Shown here piece by piece: positions 51,035 to 60,211 of a stretch of DNA of 64,000 nt; within the stretch, counting starts at the first letter, position 1, and each line of letters opens with the position of its first letter. A program made the translations under genes and the position numbers. Below the pieces are notes generated by a model. It was not told where the DNA came from, made no database searches, and saw only the letters and a list, made by a program, of their open reading frames with translations. Source of the DNA: Rhodothermales bacterium (GTDB taxonomy: Bacteria > Bacteroidota > Rhodothermia > Rhodothermales > UBA10348); contig JAEPNP010000001.1 of assembly GCA_017643395.1 (NCBI GenBank), positions 1,865,806 through 1,929,805 of the forward strand, in the 5' to 3' direction.

Positions 51035-54000
51035 ATGCGAACCCTTTTCTCCCTGCTGGCGGCCCTGTTGATCCTCGCTGTCGCCCCTTCCGATGCGGCA
51101 GCGCAGCAACTCGACATGGACAAGCTGAAGGTTATGCAGGCACGCGCCATCGGGCCGGCCGGCATGAGCGGACGCGTCACGGCCATCGATGTCGTACTGC
51201 GGGACATCGATATCATCTATGCCGGTACGGCTTCGGGCGGCCTGTGGCGTTCCGAGAACGGTGGTACCACCTGGGATCCGATCTTCGACGAGCAGCCCGT
51301 GCACTCCATCGGCGCAGTGGCCGTCAACCAGCACAACCCGGACATGATCTGGGTAGGCTCCGGAGAAGGCAATCCGCGGAACTCCAAGAACGAGGGCAAC
51401 GGACTCTACAAGTCCATCGACGGCGGGCGCACATGGACCCATCTGGGCCTCGAAAACAGTCGCGCCATCCATCGTCTGATTCTGCATCCCACGAATCCGG
51501 ATGTCGCCTGGGCTGGCGTGCAGGGCCCCGCATGGGGTGAGGCCACCCAACGTGGGGTGTATCGCACACAGGACGGAGGAGACACCTGGGAGCGCGTGCT
51601 CTATGTCGATGAGAAGACAGGCATTGCGGATCTGGTCCTGGATCCCGGCAACCCGGACAAGCTCATTGCGGCCATGTGGGAGTTCCGCCGGTGGCCCTGG
51701 TTCATGAAGTCCGGAGGCGAGGGATCCGGCATCTGGGTCACGCACGACGGTGGTGACAACTGGGTACGCAGAACCAGCGAGGACGGACTGCCTGATGGAG
51801 AGCTCGGCCGCATCGGCCTCGCCATCGCCCCGAGCGATCCCGATGTGGTGTACGCGATCGTGGAGGCTGAGGAGAATGCCTGGATGCGCTCCACCGACGG
51901 GGGGTTCACCTTCGAGGAGGTCAACAGCGGCCGTGCCGTGACCAACCGCCCCTTCTACTACAACGACATCTTTGTCGACCCGGTCAACGAGCATCGGGTC
52001 TACTGGCTGTCCTCCAGCGTGCGGGTCACGAATGACGGCGGGCGCACCTTCTCACCGATTCCGCCTAGCGGCACACCCGGTGGTGGCATTCACCCCGATC
52101 ACCACGCCTGGTGGATTCATCCTGAAGACCCCAACTACATCATTGAGGGGAACGACGGTGGTCTGAACATCTCAAACGATCGTGGCAAGACGTGGCGGTT
52201 TGCCGAGAACCTGCCGGTCGCCCAGTTCTACCACATCAACGTGGATGATGCAATCCCGTACAACGTGATGGGCGGCCTGCAGGACAACGGCTCCTGGATC
52301 GGTCCGGCCTATGTCTGGAAAGCCGGTGGCATCCGCAATTCGGACTGGCGGGAGGTTGGGTTCGGAGACGGATTCGATGTCACGGTCATGCCGGACAACC
52401 AGCGCTTCATGTACTCGATGAGTCAGGGCGGCAACCTGCGCCGGTTCGACAGCGAAACCGGAACTGGCGTGGGCATTCGCCCGCTACACCCGGACGGCGA
52501 GTTTCTGCGCTTCAACTGGGACGCAGCCTTTGCGCAGAGCCCGCATGACGCGGCCACCATCTTCTATGGCAGCCAATACGTGCACAAGTCCACCGATCGT
52601 GGCAACAACTGGGAGATCATCTCGCCGGACCTGACCACGAACGATCCGGAGAAGCAGAACCAGATCAATTCAGGCGGTCTGAACTACGACGTAACGGGCG
52701 CCGAGAACAACACGACCATCGTCTCGATCGCGCCCAGCCCCCTGGATGAGAACGTGATCTGGGTCGGCACCGACGACGGCAACGTGCAGGTGACCCGTGA
52801 TGGCGGTGCCTCGTGGACGAACGTTGTCGATGACATGCCCGGCCTTGCTCCCGGCGGCTGGGTCACGCAGATGCGGGCCTCCACCTTCAACGCCGGTGAG
52901 GCGTTTGCCGTCATTGACGACCACCGTCGCAACAACTGGGACACCTACCTCTACCATACCGACGACTACGGTCGCAGCTGGAATCGGCTGGCTGAGGACG
53001 CCTGGGGCTATGCGCTCTCATTCGTGCAGGACCTCATCGAGCCCAACCTGATGTTTCTCGGCACGGAGTTCGGTGTCTGGGTGTCCATCGACGGCGGGGA
53101 CAACTGGACCCAGTGGACACACGGCATGCCGACCATGAGCGCCATGGATATGGCCATTCATCCGCGGGAGCACGACCTGGTAGTCGGCACCTTCGGTCGT
53201 TCGGTGTATGTGCTGGATGACATCCGTCCGTTGCGGGCGATGGCCTCTGAGGGCGCCGATATCCTCGACGCCCGCCTCAAGGCACTGCCCACTCCGGATG
53301 CGTATCTGGCCAGGTGGGGCCAGGCTGCCGGGACCCGCTTTTCTGCCAGCGCCATGTTCGAGGGCGAAAACCGGCAGCGCGGCGCCATGATTTCCTACAT
53401 CGTCAACCGTCCCCAGCGTGCTGAGGGCGCGACGGACGAGCAGCGCGCACAACGCATGCGTCGCATGCGCGCACGCATGGCCGCTGCCGGTGGTCCGGGC
53501 GGCCAGGGCGCTCGTCGGGGCATGGGCGCGCGCAATCAGGTGACGATAGAGATTGTCAACGGAGACGGTGACGTGATTCGCACGCTGAACGGTCCTGCAG
53601 AACCCGGACTGAACAGGACCTACTGGCGCCTGCGCCGGGCCGGCTTCCGTCCGCCGGGTTTCGGCGGATTCGGTGGTTTTGGCGGAGGCGGTGGCGGAAA
53701 CGCCGAGCCCCCGGGTCCTGACGTGTATCCCGGTACCTATACCGTGCGGTTCACGATGGGACAGCAGACAGATTCCACCACGATCACCGTGCATCCGGAC
53801 CCGCGCGAAGACTACAACATGGCAGGAGCAGAGGCTCGGGTAGCGCTTTATGAGAGCCTTGAGCCCATGTTTGGGGCGGCTACCTCGGCCCTGGAGCAGC
53901 TGGACGATGCGGAGGACGCCCACGAGTGGATCGGCGACAAATTGTCATCGATGGAGGATGTGGATGAGCTCATGGAAGCACATCGCGCGGTGGCGGACTC

Positions 54001-54295
54001 GCTTTCGGCGGTGCGCGAACTGATTTCCGGTCCCTCCGATGTGCAGGGCATTCGCCGTGACCCGCTGACCATCACGAGTCGCATGCGCACCGCGCTCGGC
54101 TACATCAATCGGAGCACTGACATGCCCGGCGAGACCGAAGAAATCGCTATCGCCGCGAGCCGTGCAGCGGTCCAGGAGCTGGTGGATCTGGTGAACGGAT
54201 TTATGAGCGGGCGATGGGCTGAGTATGTGCAGACCATCGAGAACGCCGATCTTCCCTGGTTCGAACCCATGGAGCCCATCCGACTAGACAACTGA
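51035..54295 (+). CDS. Exported sortilin/BNR-repeat propeller protein (copy 1)
   Basis: A 1086-residue exported protein usually annotated VPS10 or glycosyl-hydrolase BNR-repeat protein. The signal peptide is MRTLFSLLAALLILAVAPSDAAAQ. A large beta-propeller part (about 30-730) contains at least nine Asp-box motifs such as SENGGTTWD, SIDGGRTWT, TQDGGDTWE, STDRGNNWE and SIDGGDNWT. The FnIII-like C-terminal region has a Met/Arg-rich stretch (QRMRRMRARMAAAGG) and a Gly/Phe-rich loop (GFGGFGGFGGGGGG), both missing from the second copy at 60212. It ends in helices. The true activity of this family is unclear; proteolysis-linked or carbohydrate-related roles are proposed. Stop overlaps the next coding region. 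Confidence 0.88.
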   Translation: MRTLFSLLAALLILAVAPSDAAAQQLDMDKLKVMQARAIGPAGMSGRVTAIDVVLRDIDIIYAGTASGGLWRSENGGTTWDPIFDEQPVHSIGAVAVNQHNPDMIWVGSGEGNPRNSKNEGNGLYKSIDGGRTWTHLGLENSRAIHRLILHPTNPDVAWAGVQGPAWGEATQRGVYRTQDGGDTWERVLYVDEKTGIADLVLDPGNPDKLIAAMWEFRRWPWFMKSGGEGSGIWVTHDGGDNWVRRTSEDGLPDGELGRIGLAIAPSDPDVVYAIVEAEENAWMRSTDGGFTFEEVNSGRAVTNRPFYYNDIFVDPVNEHRVYWLSSSVRVTNDGGRTFSPIPPSGTPGGGIHPDHHAWWIHPEDPNYIIEGNDGGLNISNDRGKTWRFAENLPVAQFYHINVDDAIPYNVMGGLQDNGSWIGPAYVWKAGGIRNSDWREVGFGDGFDVTVMPDNQRFMYSMSQGGNLRRFDSETGTGVGIRPLHPDGEFLRFNWDAAFAQSPHDAATIFYGSQYVHKSTDRGNNWEIISPDLTTNDPEKQNQINSGGLNYDVTGAENNTTIVSIAPSPLDENVIWVGTDDGNVQVTRDGGASWTNVVDDMPGLAPGGWVTQMRASTFNAGEAFAVIDDHRRNNWDTYLYHTDDYGRSWNRLAEDAWGYALSFVQDLIEPNLMFLGTEFGVWVSIDGGDNWTQWTHGMPTMSAMDMAIHPREHDLVVGTFGRSVYVLDDIRPLRAMASEGADILDARLKALPTPDAYLARWGQAAGTRFSASAMFEGENRQRGAMISYIVNRPQRAEGATDEQRAQRMRRMRARMAAAGGPGGQGARRGMGARNQVTIEIVNGDGDVIRTLNGPAEPGLNRTYWRLRRAGFRPPGFGGFGGFGGGGGGNAEPPGPDVYPGTYTVRFTMGQQTDSTTITVHPDPREDYNMAGAEARVALYESLEPMFGAATSALEQLDDAEDAHEWIGDKLSSMEDVDELMEAHRAVADSLSAVRELISGPSDVQGIRRDPLTITSRMRTALGYINRSTDMPGETEEIAIAASRAAVQELVDLVNGFMSGRWAEYVQTIENADLPWFEPMEPIRLDN

Positions 54296-57200
54296 CACGC
54301 GCCATCCGACAGCTTCCCGGCCTCCTTCTCCTGGTCCTCGTTTCCACCGCCAACGCCCAGGAGAAGGAGGCCTGGGACGTTTCGGAAGCTTTCGGTCCCA
54401 CCGAAGAGGTGTCCTTCACAACTGATGAAGGTACCTGGATGAGTCTCGACGTGTCTCCGGACGGACGCACCATCGTGTTCGACATGATGGGTGATCTGTA
54501 CACAATCCCGATTGGTGGCGGTACTGCCACGGCCATCACGAGCGGTCCGGCCTGGGACGTGCAGCCTTCGTTCAGCCCGGACGGATCCCGCATCGCCTTC
54601 ACGAGCGACCGAGCCGGCGGAGACAACATCTGGACCGTGGCCGCTGACGGCAGCGATGCGAGGCAGGTGACCAAGGAGACCTTCCGGTTGCTGAATGGTC
54701 CCGCGTGGACGCCGGATGGCAACTACATCCTCGCGCGCAAGCACTTCACCTCAACGCGCTCCCTTGGTGCCGGAGAGATCTGGATGTATCACGCGAGCGG
54801 AGAGGCGACCGCGGGACTGCAGATCACCAAACGCAAGAACGATCAGCAGGACCAGGGCAATGAGATCGCACTGAGTCCGGACGGCCGCTACATCTACTGG
54901 TCCGAGGACATGTCGGGCGGCTCGACGTTTCAGTACAGCAAAGACCCGAACGGGCAGATCTATGTGATCCGACGCCTGGATCGGGAAAGCGGTCGCGTAG
55001 ACAACTACATCACCGGAGCGGGTGGGTCAGCGCGCGCGACCCCATCGCCCGACGGGAAAACCATTGCCTTTGTGCGGCGCGTCCGGGAGAAGTCCACCAT
55101 CCACCTGTTCGACACCGAGACGGGTCGCCAGTGGCAGGTCTTCGACGGTTTGAACCGGGACCAGCAGGAAGCATGGGCCATTTTCGGGGTGTACCCGCGC
55201 ATGGACTGGACCCCGGACGGACGCAGCCTGGTCTTCTGGGCCGGAGGCGGGTTCCACCGGCTGGACTTTGTCGATGCCGTCGATTTCAGTGGCGGCGAGA
55301 CCGTTCACGGAGTACACAGCGAGATCCCGTTCGAAGTGGAACTCACCCGCACCCTGCACGAGGCGCTTCGTGTACCCGTGACGGTGCATGAGGACAGCTT
55401 CACCTCTCGCATGATCCGGGATGTAGCGACGAGTCCGGACGGTTCTACAATCGTGTTCCATGCGGCCGGATACCTGTACATCAAACGCATGCCGGACGGT
55501 ACGCCCCGGAGACTTACCAGCCAGACCGATCACTGGGAGTACGACCCGGCGTTCAGTCCGGACGGGCGCACGATTGTGTATACCACCTGGAGCGACGAGG
55601 ACTATGCCACGATCCGCCGCATTGCGGCGGGCGGCGGGCAATCGCAGCCACTGACACGGCGTCCCGGCCATTATTTCGAGCCGCGATTCTCACCGGACGG
55701 GGCTCAGATCGTCTTTCGGCGAGGCGGGGGCAGTGCGCTCCGGGGTCGCCTCCACGGCATGGATACGGGCATCTACCGGCTGAATCTGTCCGGAGGGGCA
55801 CCGGTCCTGGTGACCCGTTCCGGCTCGGACGCACGCTTCGGACCGCGCTCCACACGCATCTATTTCGCCAGCGGCGGTGGCCTGTCCAAGTCGTACCGGT
55901 CCGTCAACCTGCACGGCGGCGATGAGCGCACGCACTTTACCATGACATACGGCGCCAATCTGGTGCCGAGCCCGGATTTCGAGTGGGTAGCCTTCAACGA
56001 GTTGCACAACGCCTACGTGGCAGCCTTTCCCAGGACTGGCGGCGAGGTCTCGTTGAACAAGGACACCAAGGCCGTGCCGGTGAAGCAGGTAACCCGGGAT
56101 GTCGGGACCGACCTGCACTGGTCCGCGGATTCGAAGTCCTTGCACTGGGTGACCGGGCCCGAGTACTTCACGCGATCGCTGGCCAACTCGTTTTCGTTCA
56201 TGGACGGCGCACCCGAGGAGCTGCCGGCCGTGGATACCACCGGAGTGGCGGTGGGCCTCACGCTCACGGCGGACAAGCCTTCCGGTGTCACGGCCATCAC
56301 CGGTGCCCGCATTATCACGATGCGGGGCGACGAGATCATTGAGGATGGCACGGTGCTCGTGCGGGACAACCGTATTGAGGCAGTCGGTACGAATGTCGAC
56401 GTGCCTGCCGGCGCTACCGTCATCGACGCCGCTGGCCGAACCGTGCTGCCGGGCTTCGTGGACGCGCACGCCCATGCCAGCCATTTCTTCAGCGGACCCA
56501 CCCCCCAGGAGTCGTGGGTGTACTCTGCCAATCTGGCGTTCGGCGTGACCACCACTCACGATCCGAGCGCCAACACCGAGACCGTGTTCACGCTGTCGGA
56601 GATGGTCAAGGCAGGTCGCATTCTCGGGCCGCGCGTGTTCTCCACGGGCACGATCCTGTACGGGGCCGACGGGGACTTCAAGGCCGTGGTCAACTCGTTG
56701 GAAGACGCCCGCAGCCACGTGCGCCGGATGAAAGCGGTAGGCGCGGTGAGCGTCAAGAGCTATAACCAGCCGCGGCGCGACCAGCGCCAACAGGTGATGC
56801 AGGCCGCCCGCGAGTATGGGCTCAATGTGGTGCCGGAGGGTGGATCCACCTTCCAGCACAACATGACCATGATCATTGACGGGCACACCGGCATCGAACA
56901 CAATGTGCCCATCGCCCCCCTGTATCGCGATGTACTCGAAACCTGGCGCCACTCGGCAACGGGCTATACGCCGACGCTGGTGGTGGTGTACGGCGGTCCA
57001 AGCGGTGAGCGCTGGTTCTATCAGCACGACAACGTGTGGGAGAATGAGCGTCTGCTGCGGTATACGCCCCGTGACTTTGTCGATCCGCAGTCGCGGCGTA
57101 GATGGAAGTCCGCCGAGAACGAGTATTACCACGATGAGGTCGCCGCGGATGCGCGCAAGCTGATTCGGCAGGGCAACCTCGTTCAGGTGGGATCGCACGG

Positions 57201-57486
57201 GCAGATGCAGGGTCTGGCCTTTCACTGGGAGATGCGCATGCTGGAACAGGGTGGCTTCACTCCTCACGAGGCCCTGCGCTCGGCGACGCTTCACGGGGCG
57301 AGGTATCTGGGCATGGACGGGGACATCGGTTCCCTGGAGCCCGGCAAGCTGGCAGACCTGATCCTGGTCGAGGGCGACCCCTTGACCCGTCTGGAGGATG
57401 CCGAGAACGTGACGCACGTCATGGTAAACGGACGCTTGTATGATGCCACGGAACTGCCTCGGGGTGCCCGGGCAGACTCGTGGTAG
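54292..57486 (+). CDS. Propeller-amidohydrolase fusion with probable CTG start
   Basis: Exported protein of about 1064 residues: an N-terminal TolB/PD40 beta-propeller (repeated SPDGRTIVF, FSPDGSRIAFTSD type blades, to about residue 630) and a C-terminal amidohydrolase domain. Metal ligands are in GFVDAHAHASHFF (HxH) and later IEHNVPIAP and QVGSHGQMQG, with GSLEPGKLADLILVEGDPL at the end. The first ATG/GTG/TTG in frame is a GTG at 54409, which would remove the export signal. The in-frame sequence just upstream encodes RAIRQLPGLLLLVLVSTANAQ, a good signal peptide, and a CTG at 54292 overlaps the previous TGA by four bases. I therefore place the start there, with reservations. Probably a metal-dependent dipeptidase or imidazolonepropionase-like hydrolase. 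Confidence 0.85.
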   Translation: MTRAIRQLPGLLLLVLVSTANAQEKEAWDVSEAFGPTEEVSFTTDEGTWMSLDVSPDGRTIVFDMMGDLYTIPIGGGTATAITSGPAWDVQPSFSPDGSRIAFTSDRAGGDNIWTVAADGSDARQVTKETFRLLNGPAWTPDGNYILARKHFTSTRSLGAGEIWMYHASGEATAGLQITKRKNDQQDQGNEIALSPDGRYIYWSEDMSGGSTFQYSKDPNGQIYVIRRLDRESGRVDNYITGAGGSARATPSPDGKTIAFVRRVREKSTIHLFDTETGRQWQVFDGLNRDQQEAWAIFGVYPRMDWTPDGRSLVFWAGGGFHRLDFVDAVDFSGGETVHGVHSEIPFEVELTRTLHEALRVPVTVHEDSFTSRMIRDVATSPDGSTIVFHAAGYLYIKRMPDGTPRRLTSQTDHWEYDPAFSPDGRTIVYTTWSDEDYATIRRIAAGGGQSQPLTRRPGHYFEPRFSPDGAQIVFRRGGGSALRGRLHGMDTGIYRLNLSGGAPVLVTRSGSDARFGPRSTRIYFASGGGLSKSYRSVNLHGGDERTHFTMTYGANLVPSPDFEWVAFNELHNAYVAAFPRTGGEVSLNKDTKAVPVKQVTRDVGTDLHWSADSKSLHWVTGPEYFTRSLANSFSFMDGAPEELPAVDTTGVAVGLTLTADKPSGVTAITGARIITMRGDEIIEDGTVLVRDNRIEAVGTNVDVPAGATVIDAAGRTVLPGFVDAHAHASHFFSGPTPQESWVYSANLAFGVTTTHDPSANTETVFTLSEMVKAGRILGPRVFSTGTILYGADGDFKAVVNSLEDARSHVRRMKAVGAVSVKSYNQPRRDQRQQVMQAAREYGLNVVPEGGSTFQHNMTMIIDGHTGIEHNVPIAPLYRDVLETWRHSATGYTPTLVVVYGGPSGERWFYQHDNVWENERLLRYTPRDFVDPQSRRRWKSAENEYYHDEVAADARKLIRQGNLVQVGSHGQMQGLAFHWEMRMLEQGGFTPHEALRSATLHGARYLGMDGDIGSLEPGKLADLILVEGDPLTRLEDAENVTHVMVNGRLYDATELPRGARADSW

Positions 57487-58388
57487 ACTATGGCGGCATC
57501 CTCCAGGAGGTGCTGGAGGATGTCGCCCCGTCCCGGGGTCAGGGTGAATCGGCCGATTACATTCCGCCACTCGCGGACGTCGATCCAGCCCGATTCGGAA
57601 TGGCTGTTCGACTGGCGGACGGCACCGAGTTCTGCGTGGGCGAGGCCGACGAGCCGCTCTCGATCCAGAGTGTGTCCAAGGTCTTCCGTCTGGCCGCGGC
57701 CATGGAGCGGCATGGCGATGCGCTCTGGGATCGAGTGGGGCGCGAGCCGTCCGGGACCAGCTTCAACAGCCTGATCCAGATCGAAACGGAGCAGGGCGTG
57801 CCGCGCAATCCCATGATCAACGCCGGCGCTCTGGTGGTGCTGGATGCGATTCTCGATGATCCGCATGAGGATCCGGGCATCGCGTTTCTCAGCCGCTGCC
57901 TCGACGGTGATGCGGTGGGGTACGATGCCGTGGTTGCCGAGGCCGAGCGTGTGACGGCGCATCGCAACCGGGCCCTGGCCCACCTGCTCAAGTCGTTCGG
58001 CAATTTGCGCGGGGACCCGGACGCGGTTGTCGATGCGCACTGTCGTGAGTCGGCCGTGACGCTTTCGTGCAGGCAGTTGTGCCGTGCCGGAGCGTTTCTC
58101 GCGCGCGATGGGGTCACTGCCGCCGGTCACCGCGTGCTGCCCGACCGCCAGACCAAACGGCTCTGCGCCGTCATGATCACCTGCGGCGTCTATGATGAGG
58201 CGGGGGAGTACGCCTACCGGGTCGGTTTGCCCGCCAAGAGCGGTGTGGGTGGCGGTGTACTCGCGGTGCTGCCCGATGTGCTGACGGTGTGCGTGTGGTC
58301 GCCGGGGCTGAATGCCAAGGGCAACTCCCTCGCGGGGACGCGGGCGCTGGAGACATTCACGACGCTGACCGGGCATTCAGTGTTTTAG
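57480..58388 (+). CDS. glsA: Glutaminase (GlsA type)
   Basis: Converts glutamine to glutamate and ammonia; 302 residues, the normal length of the serine-dependent beta-lactamase-like glutaminase. The GTG start overlaps the previous stop by seven bases. The SxxK motif is in IQSVSKVF, preceded by FGMAVRLADGTEFCVGEADEPLSI, and GREPSGTSFNSLIQIE, NPMINAGALVVLD and VGLPAKSGVGGGVLAVLP follow, the last with the usual KSGVGGG. No signal peptide. Directly after its TAG the GC-rich tract and hairpin repeats begin. Coupled to an exported amidohydrolase, it may feed on glutamine from extracellular peptides (inference). Confidence 0.95.
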   Translation: MVDYGGILQEVLEDVAPSRGQGESADYIPPLADVDPARFGMAVRLADGTEFCVGEADEPLSIQSVSKVFRLAAAMERHGDALWDRVGREPSGTSFNSLIQIETEQGVPRNPMINAGALVVLDAILDDPHEDPGIAFLSRCLDGDAVGYDAVVAEAERVTAHRNRALAHLLKSFGNLRGDPDAVVDAHCRESAVTLSCRQLCRAGAFLARDGVTAAGHRVLPDRQTKRLCAVMITCGVYDEAGEYAYRVGLPAKSGVGGGVLAVLPDVLTVCVWSPGLNAKGNSLAGTRALETFTTLTGHSVF

Positions 58389-58542
58389 CGGGGCGGTGCT
58401 GGGCGGTGCCGGGCGGTGCTGGCCGGTGCGGCGCGGTGCTGCGTGCTGCTGCGCGGTGCTGGGCCGCTGCGGGCCCGGCGTTCCGGCCGGTGCGGGGGAG
58501 GCGGCCCGGCGCTGGGCGGCGCAGGCCGGTTTGCGGGGCGTC
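58389..58542 (+). repeat. GC-rich tandem tract after glsA
   Basis: Starts at the first base after the glsA stop. Degenerate units GGGCGGTGCT/GGGCGGTGCC of about 10 bases, becoming irregular after about 58450. On its strand it shares CGGTGC-rich composition and position with the tract after gltA. All frames give Ala/Arg/Gly/Pro repeats; treated as non-coding. Confidence 0.8.
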
Positions 58543-58850
58543 CCGGCGCCGAGCACGGCGGTTCTGCGCGTTCGTGCCCGAGCGAATCCGCCGCGATATG
58601 GAAAACAGGGCCCTCGTTCCACAAGTCAGCCGTCTGCGCCTGGTCCGATACGGAATGTGACGACGTATTCCACTTGGCAGTTCTCGGGTCGGGCCCGGTA
58701 GTGGAATCCGCCCCCGAGATTCCACGTTTGGGGGCGCGCCGGCGAAGGCAGGCGCGGCTGGTACCTGCGCCGGGGCAGGGCGTCGGGGCCCGCCGGGCCG
58801 CGCCGGGGCCGCCGCGCCCGCACCCGCACCCGGCCGCGCCGCGCCCTGCC
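58543..58850 (+). repeat. 308-base direct repeat, copy A, with three hairpins
   Basis: First of two tandem copies offset by exactly 308 bases (CGGAAT at 58651 and 58959, GTGGAAT at 58701 and 59009). It contains three hairpins at about 50-base spacing: TGGAA (58599) with TTCCA (58617), CGGAAT (58651) with ATTCCAC (58667), and GTGGAAT (58701) with ATTCCAC (58719). No gene is seen in the 759-base gap 58389-59147. Confidence 0.9.
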
Positions 58851-59140
58851 CCGGCGCCGGGCACGGCGGTTCTGCGCGTACGAGCCCGAGCGAATCCGCC
58901 GCGATATGGAATACAGGGCCCTCGTTCCACAAGGCAGCCGTCCGCGCCTGGTCCGATACGGAATGTGACGACGTATTCCACTTAGCGGTTGTCGGGTCGG
59001 GTCGGGAAGTGGAATCCGCCCCCGAGATTCCACGTTTGGGCGCGCGCCGGCGAAGGCAGGCGCGGCTGCGCCGGGGCAGGGCGTCGAGGCCGCGCCGGGC
59101 CGCGCCTGGGCCACCGCGCCCTTGGCACCCGCACCCGCCC
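58851..59140 (+). repeat. 308-base direct repeat, copy B, with three hairpins
   Basis: Second copy, nearly identical through the hairpin region: ATGGAAT (58906) with GTTCCAC (58924), CGGAAT (58959) with ATTCCAC (58975), and GTGGAAT (59009) with ATTCCAC (59027). Substitutions versus copy A are scattered; several are compensatory or improve pairing, for example ATGGAAT here against ATGGAAA in copy A. The GC-rich 3' part is shorter and ends just before the next gene. Confidence 0.9.
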
Positions 59141-59147
59141 GCCGCCC

Positions 59148-60065
59148 TCAATACCCGAGCGTGTACCGCTGCCACCCCTCGGCGGGCTGCCACGGGTGCT
59201 CCGGCTCGAAGAATTCCCAGAGCGCGGTGGCCACCTCCCGGATCAGCACGAAACCTTCGTTGTCGTATTCCCAGGACGTGTCTGCCTGCCCGTCTGTGAT
59301 AACCGTAAAGACAAAGTCGCCGGAAGGACCGTTCACCAGCACGACCTCTGAACGCGATTCCGACACAGCCCCCTGCTTGGACGCCGCCTGCACCCACGGA
59401 GGCAAGCGGGACAGCGCCTCGTCGTTCCAGTGAATCCGGGTGAGCACCCGGTACATCTCTTCACTGGCCGCGCGGCTGACCGCCGAGCCCTGCCGAATCA
59501 TGGTCATCAGCCGCGCCATCTCGCGGGGGGTGGTCTGACCCCAGCCGAATCGCTCCCAGTCGGGACGGCGATCGGGCGTTCGGGAGTTCATTCTGGTGGC
59601 CTCGAAACCATTGGTCGACAGCCATTGGTTAATGGCGATACCGGTGCCCGACAGGTGTTGCAGCCACAGGGATGCGGTGTTGTCACTGGTCGTGATCATA
59701 AGCATGGCCCCCTTGGCCAGCGTGACCGTCGACGAGTCCACAAAACTCCCCATGATGTCGACCCCGGGGTACAGCAGCGAGTCGCGATACACCAGTTCCT
59801 GATCCCAGGACAGCTCACCCCGCTCGATGGCGTCAAACGTGGCAACCAGGATGGGCACCTTTATCATCGACGCGGTTGGAAACAGCGAATCGGCGTTGAT
59901 GCCCGCCTCGACACCGGTCTGAAGGTGCTGCGCGAAAATGCCGACGCGACCGTCGAACCCCTCGGCCGCCTGCTCCAGGACGGCCTGAAGGTCGGCCGAG
60001 TCCGGACGGTTGCTGCAGGAGGCCATGGGCAGCATCAGGAACAGACAGAATGTGGCGAGGCGCAT
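59148..60065 (-). CDS. Beta-lactamase-like serine hydrolase lipoprotein
   Basis: A 305-residue predicted lipoprotein of the class A beta-lactamase fold (MRLATFCLFLMLPMASC, lipobox-like MASC). The catalytic SxxK is in LFPTASMIKVPILVATFD, SDN in LMITTSDNTASLWLQ, and SKQGAV takes the place of the usual KTG. The Glu166 region of true class A enzymes is not obvious (RTPDRRPDWERFG near it). Family members include beta-lactamases and D-Ala-D-Ala or peptide hydrolases, so resistance is not implied. The C-terminus is about 15 bases from repeat copy B. It is divergent from the second propeller protein over 146 bases. Confidence 0.88.
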   Translation of the reverse strand: MRLATFCLFLMLPMASCSNRPDSADLQAVLEQAAEGFDGRVGIFAQHLQTGVEAGINADSLFPTASMIKVPILVATFDAIERGELSWDQELVYRDSLLYPGVDIMGSFVDSSTVTLAKGAMLMITTSDNTASLWLQHLSGTGIAINQWLSTNGFEATRMNSRTPDRRPDWERFGWGQTTPREMARLMTMIRQGSAVSRAASEEMYRVLTRIHWNDEALSRLPPWVQAASKQGAVSESRSEVVLVNGPSGDFVFTVITDGQADTSWEYDNEGFVLIREVATALWEFFEPEHPWQPAEGWQRYTLGY

Positions 60066-60211
60066 CGCATGGACCGATTATGGGAGCGGGAAAATAGACG
60101 CAGTCCGCGGAGATAGATCGCACCCGGAAGGGCTTCTATATTGATCGACTTCGCCCTGCGCGCGAGCGCCTCCACTGGGCGGAACGTCCCACTCACCCAC
60201 GACTCCCGAAC

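Noticed and set aside
50801-51994. N-terminal extension of subtilase copy 3 to more than 1300 residues
   Set aside because: The extension overlaps the well-supported propeller gene on the other strand and lies before a clear signal peptide at 50800.
58389-59140. CRISPR array
   Set aside because: Repeat spacing and unit sizes vary, units are inverted repeats rather than identical direct repeats with unique spacers, and no cas genes are near.
58357-59397. Long minus-strand frame of about 346 residues across the repeats after glsA
   Set aside because: It runs through both direct repeats and into two real genes; composition is Ala/Arg/Gly/Pro from GC-rich DNA, and the hairpins explain the region better.
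59148-60065. Antibiotic-resistance beta-lactamase
   Set aside because: SxxK and SDN are present, but KTG is altered and the Glu166 region is not evident; a peptidase or other serine hydrolase is as likely.
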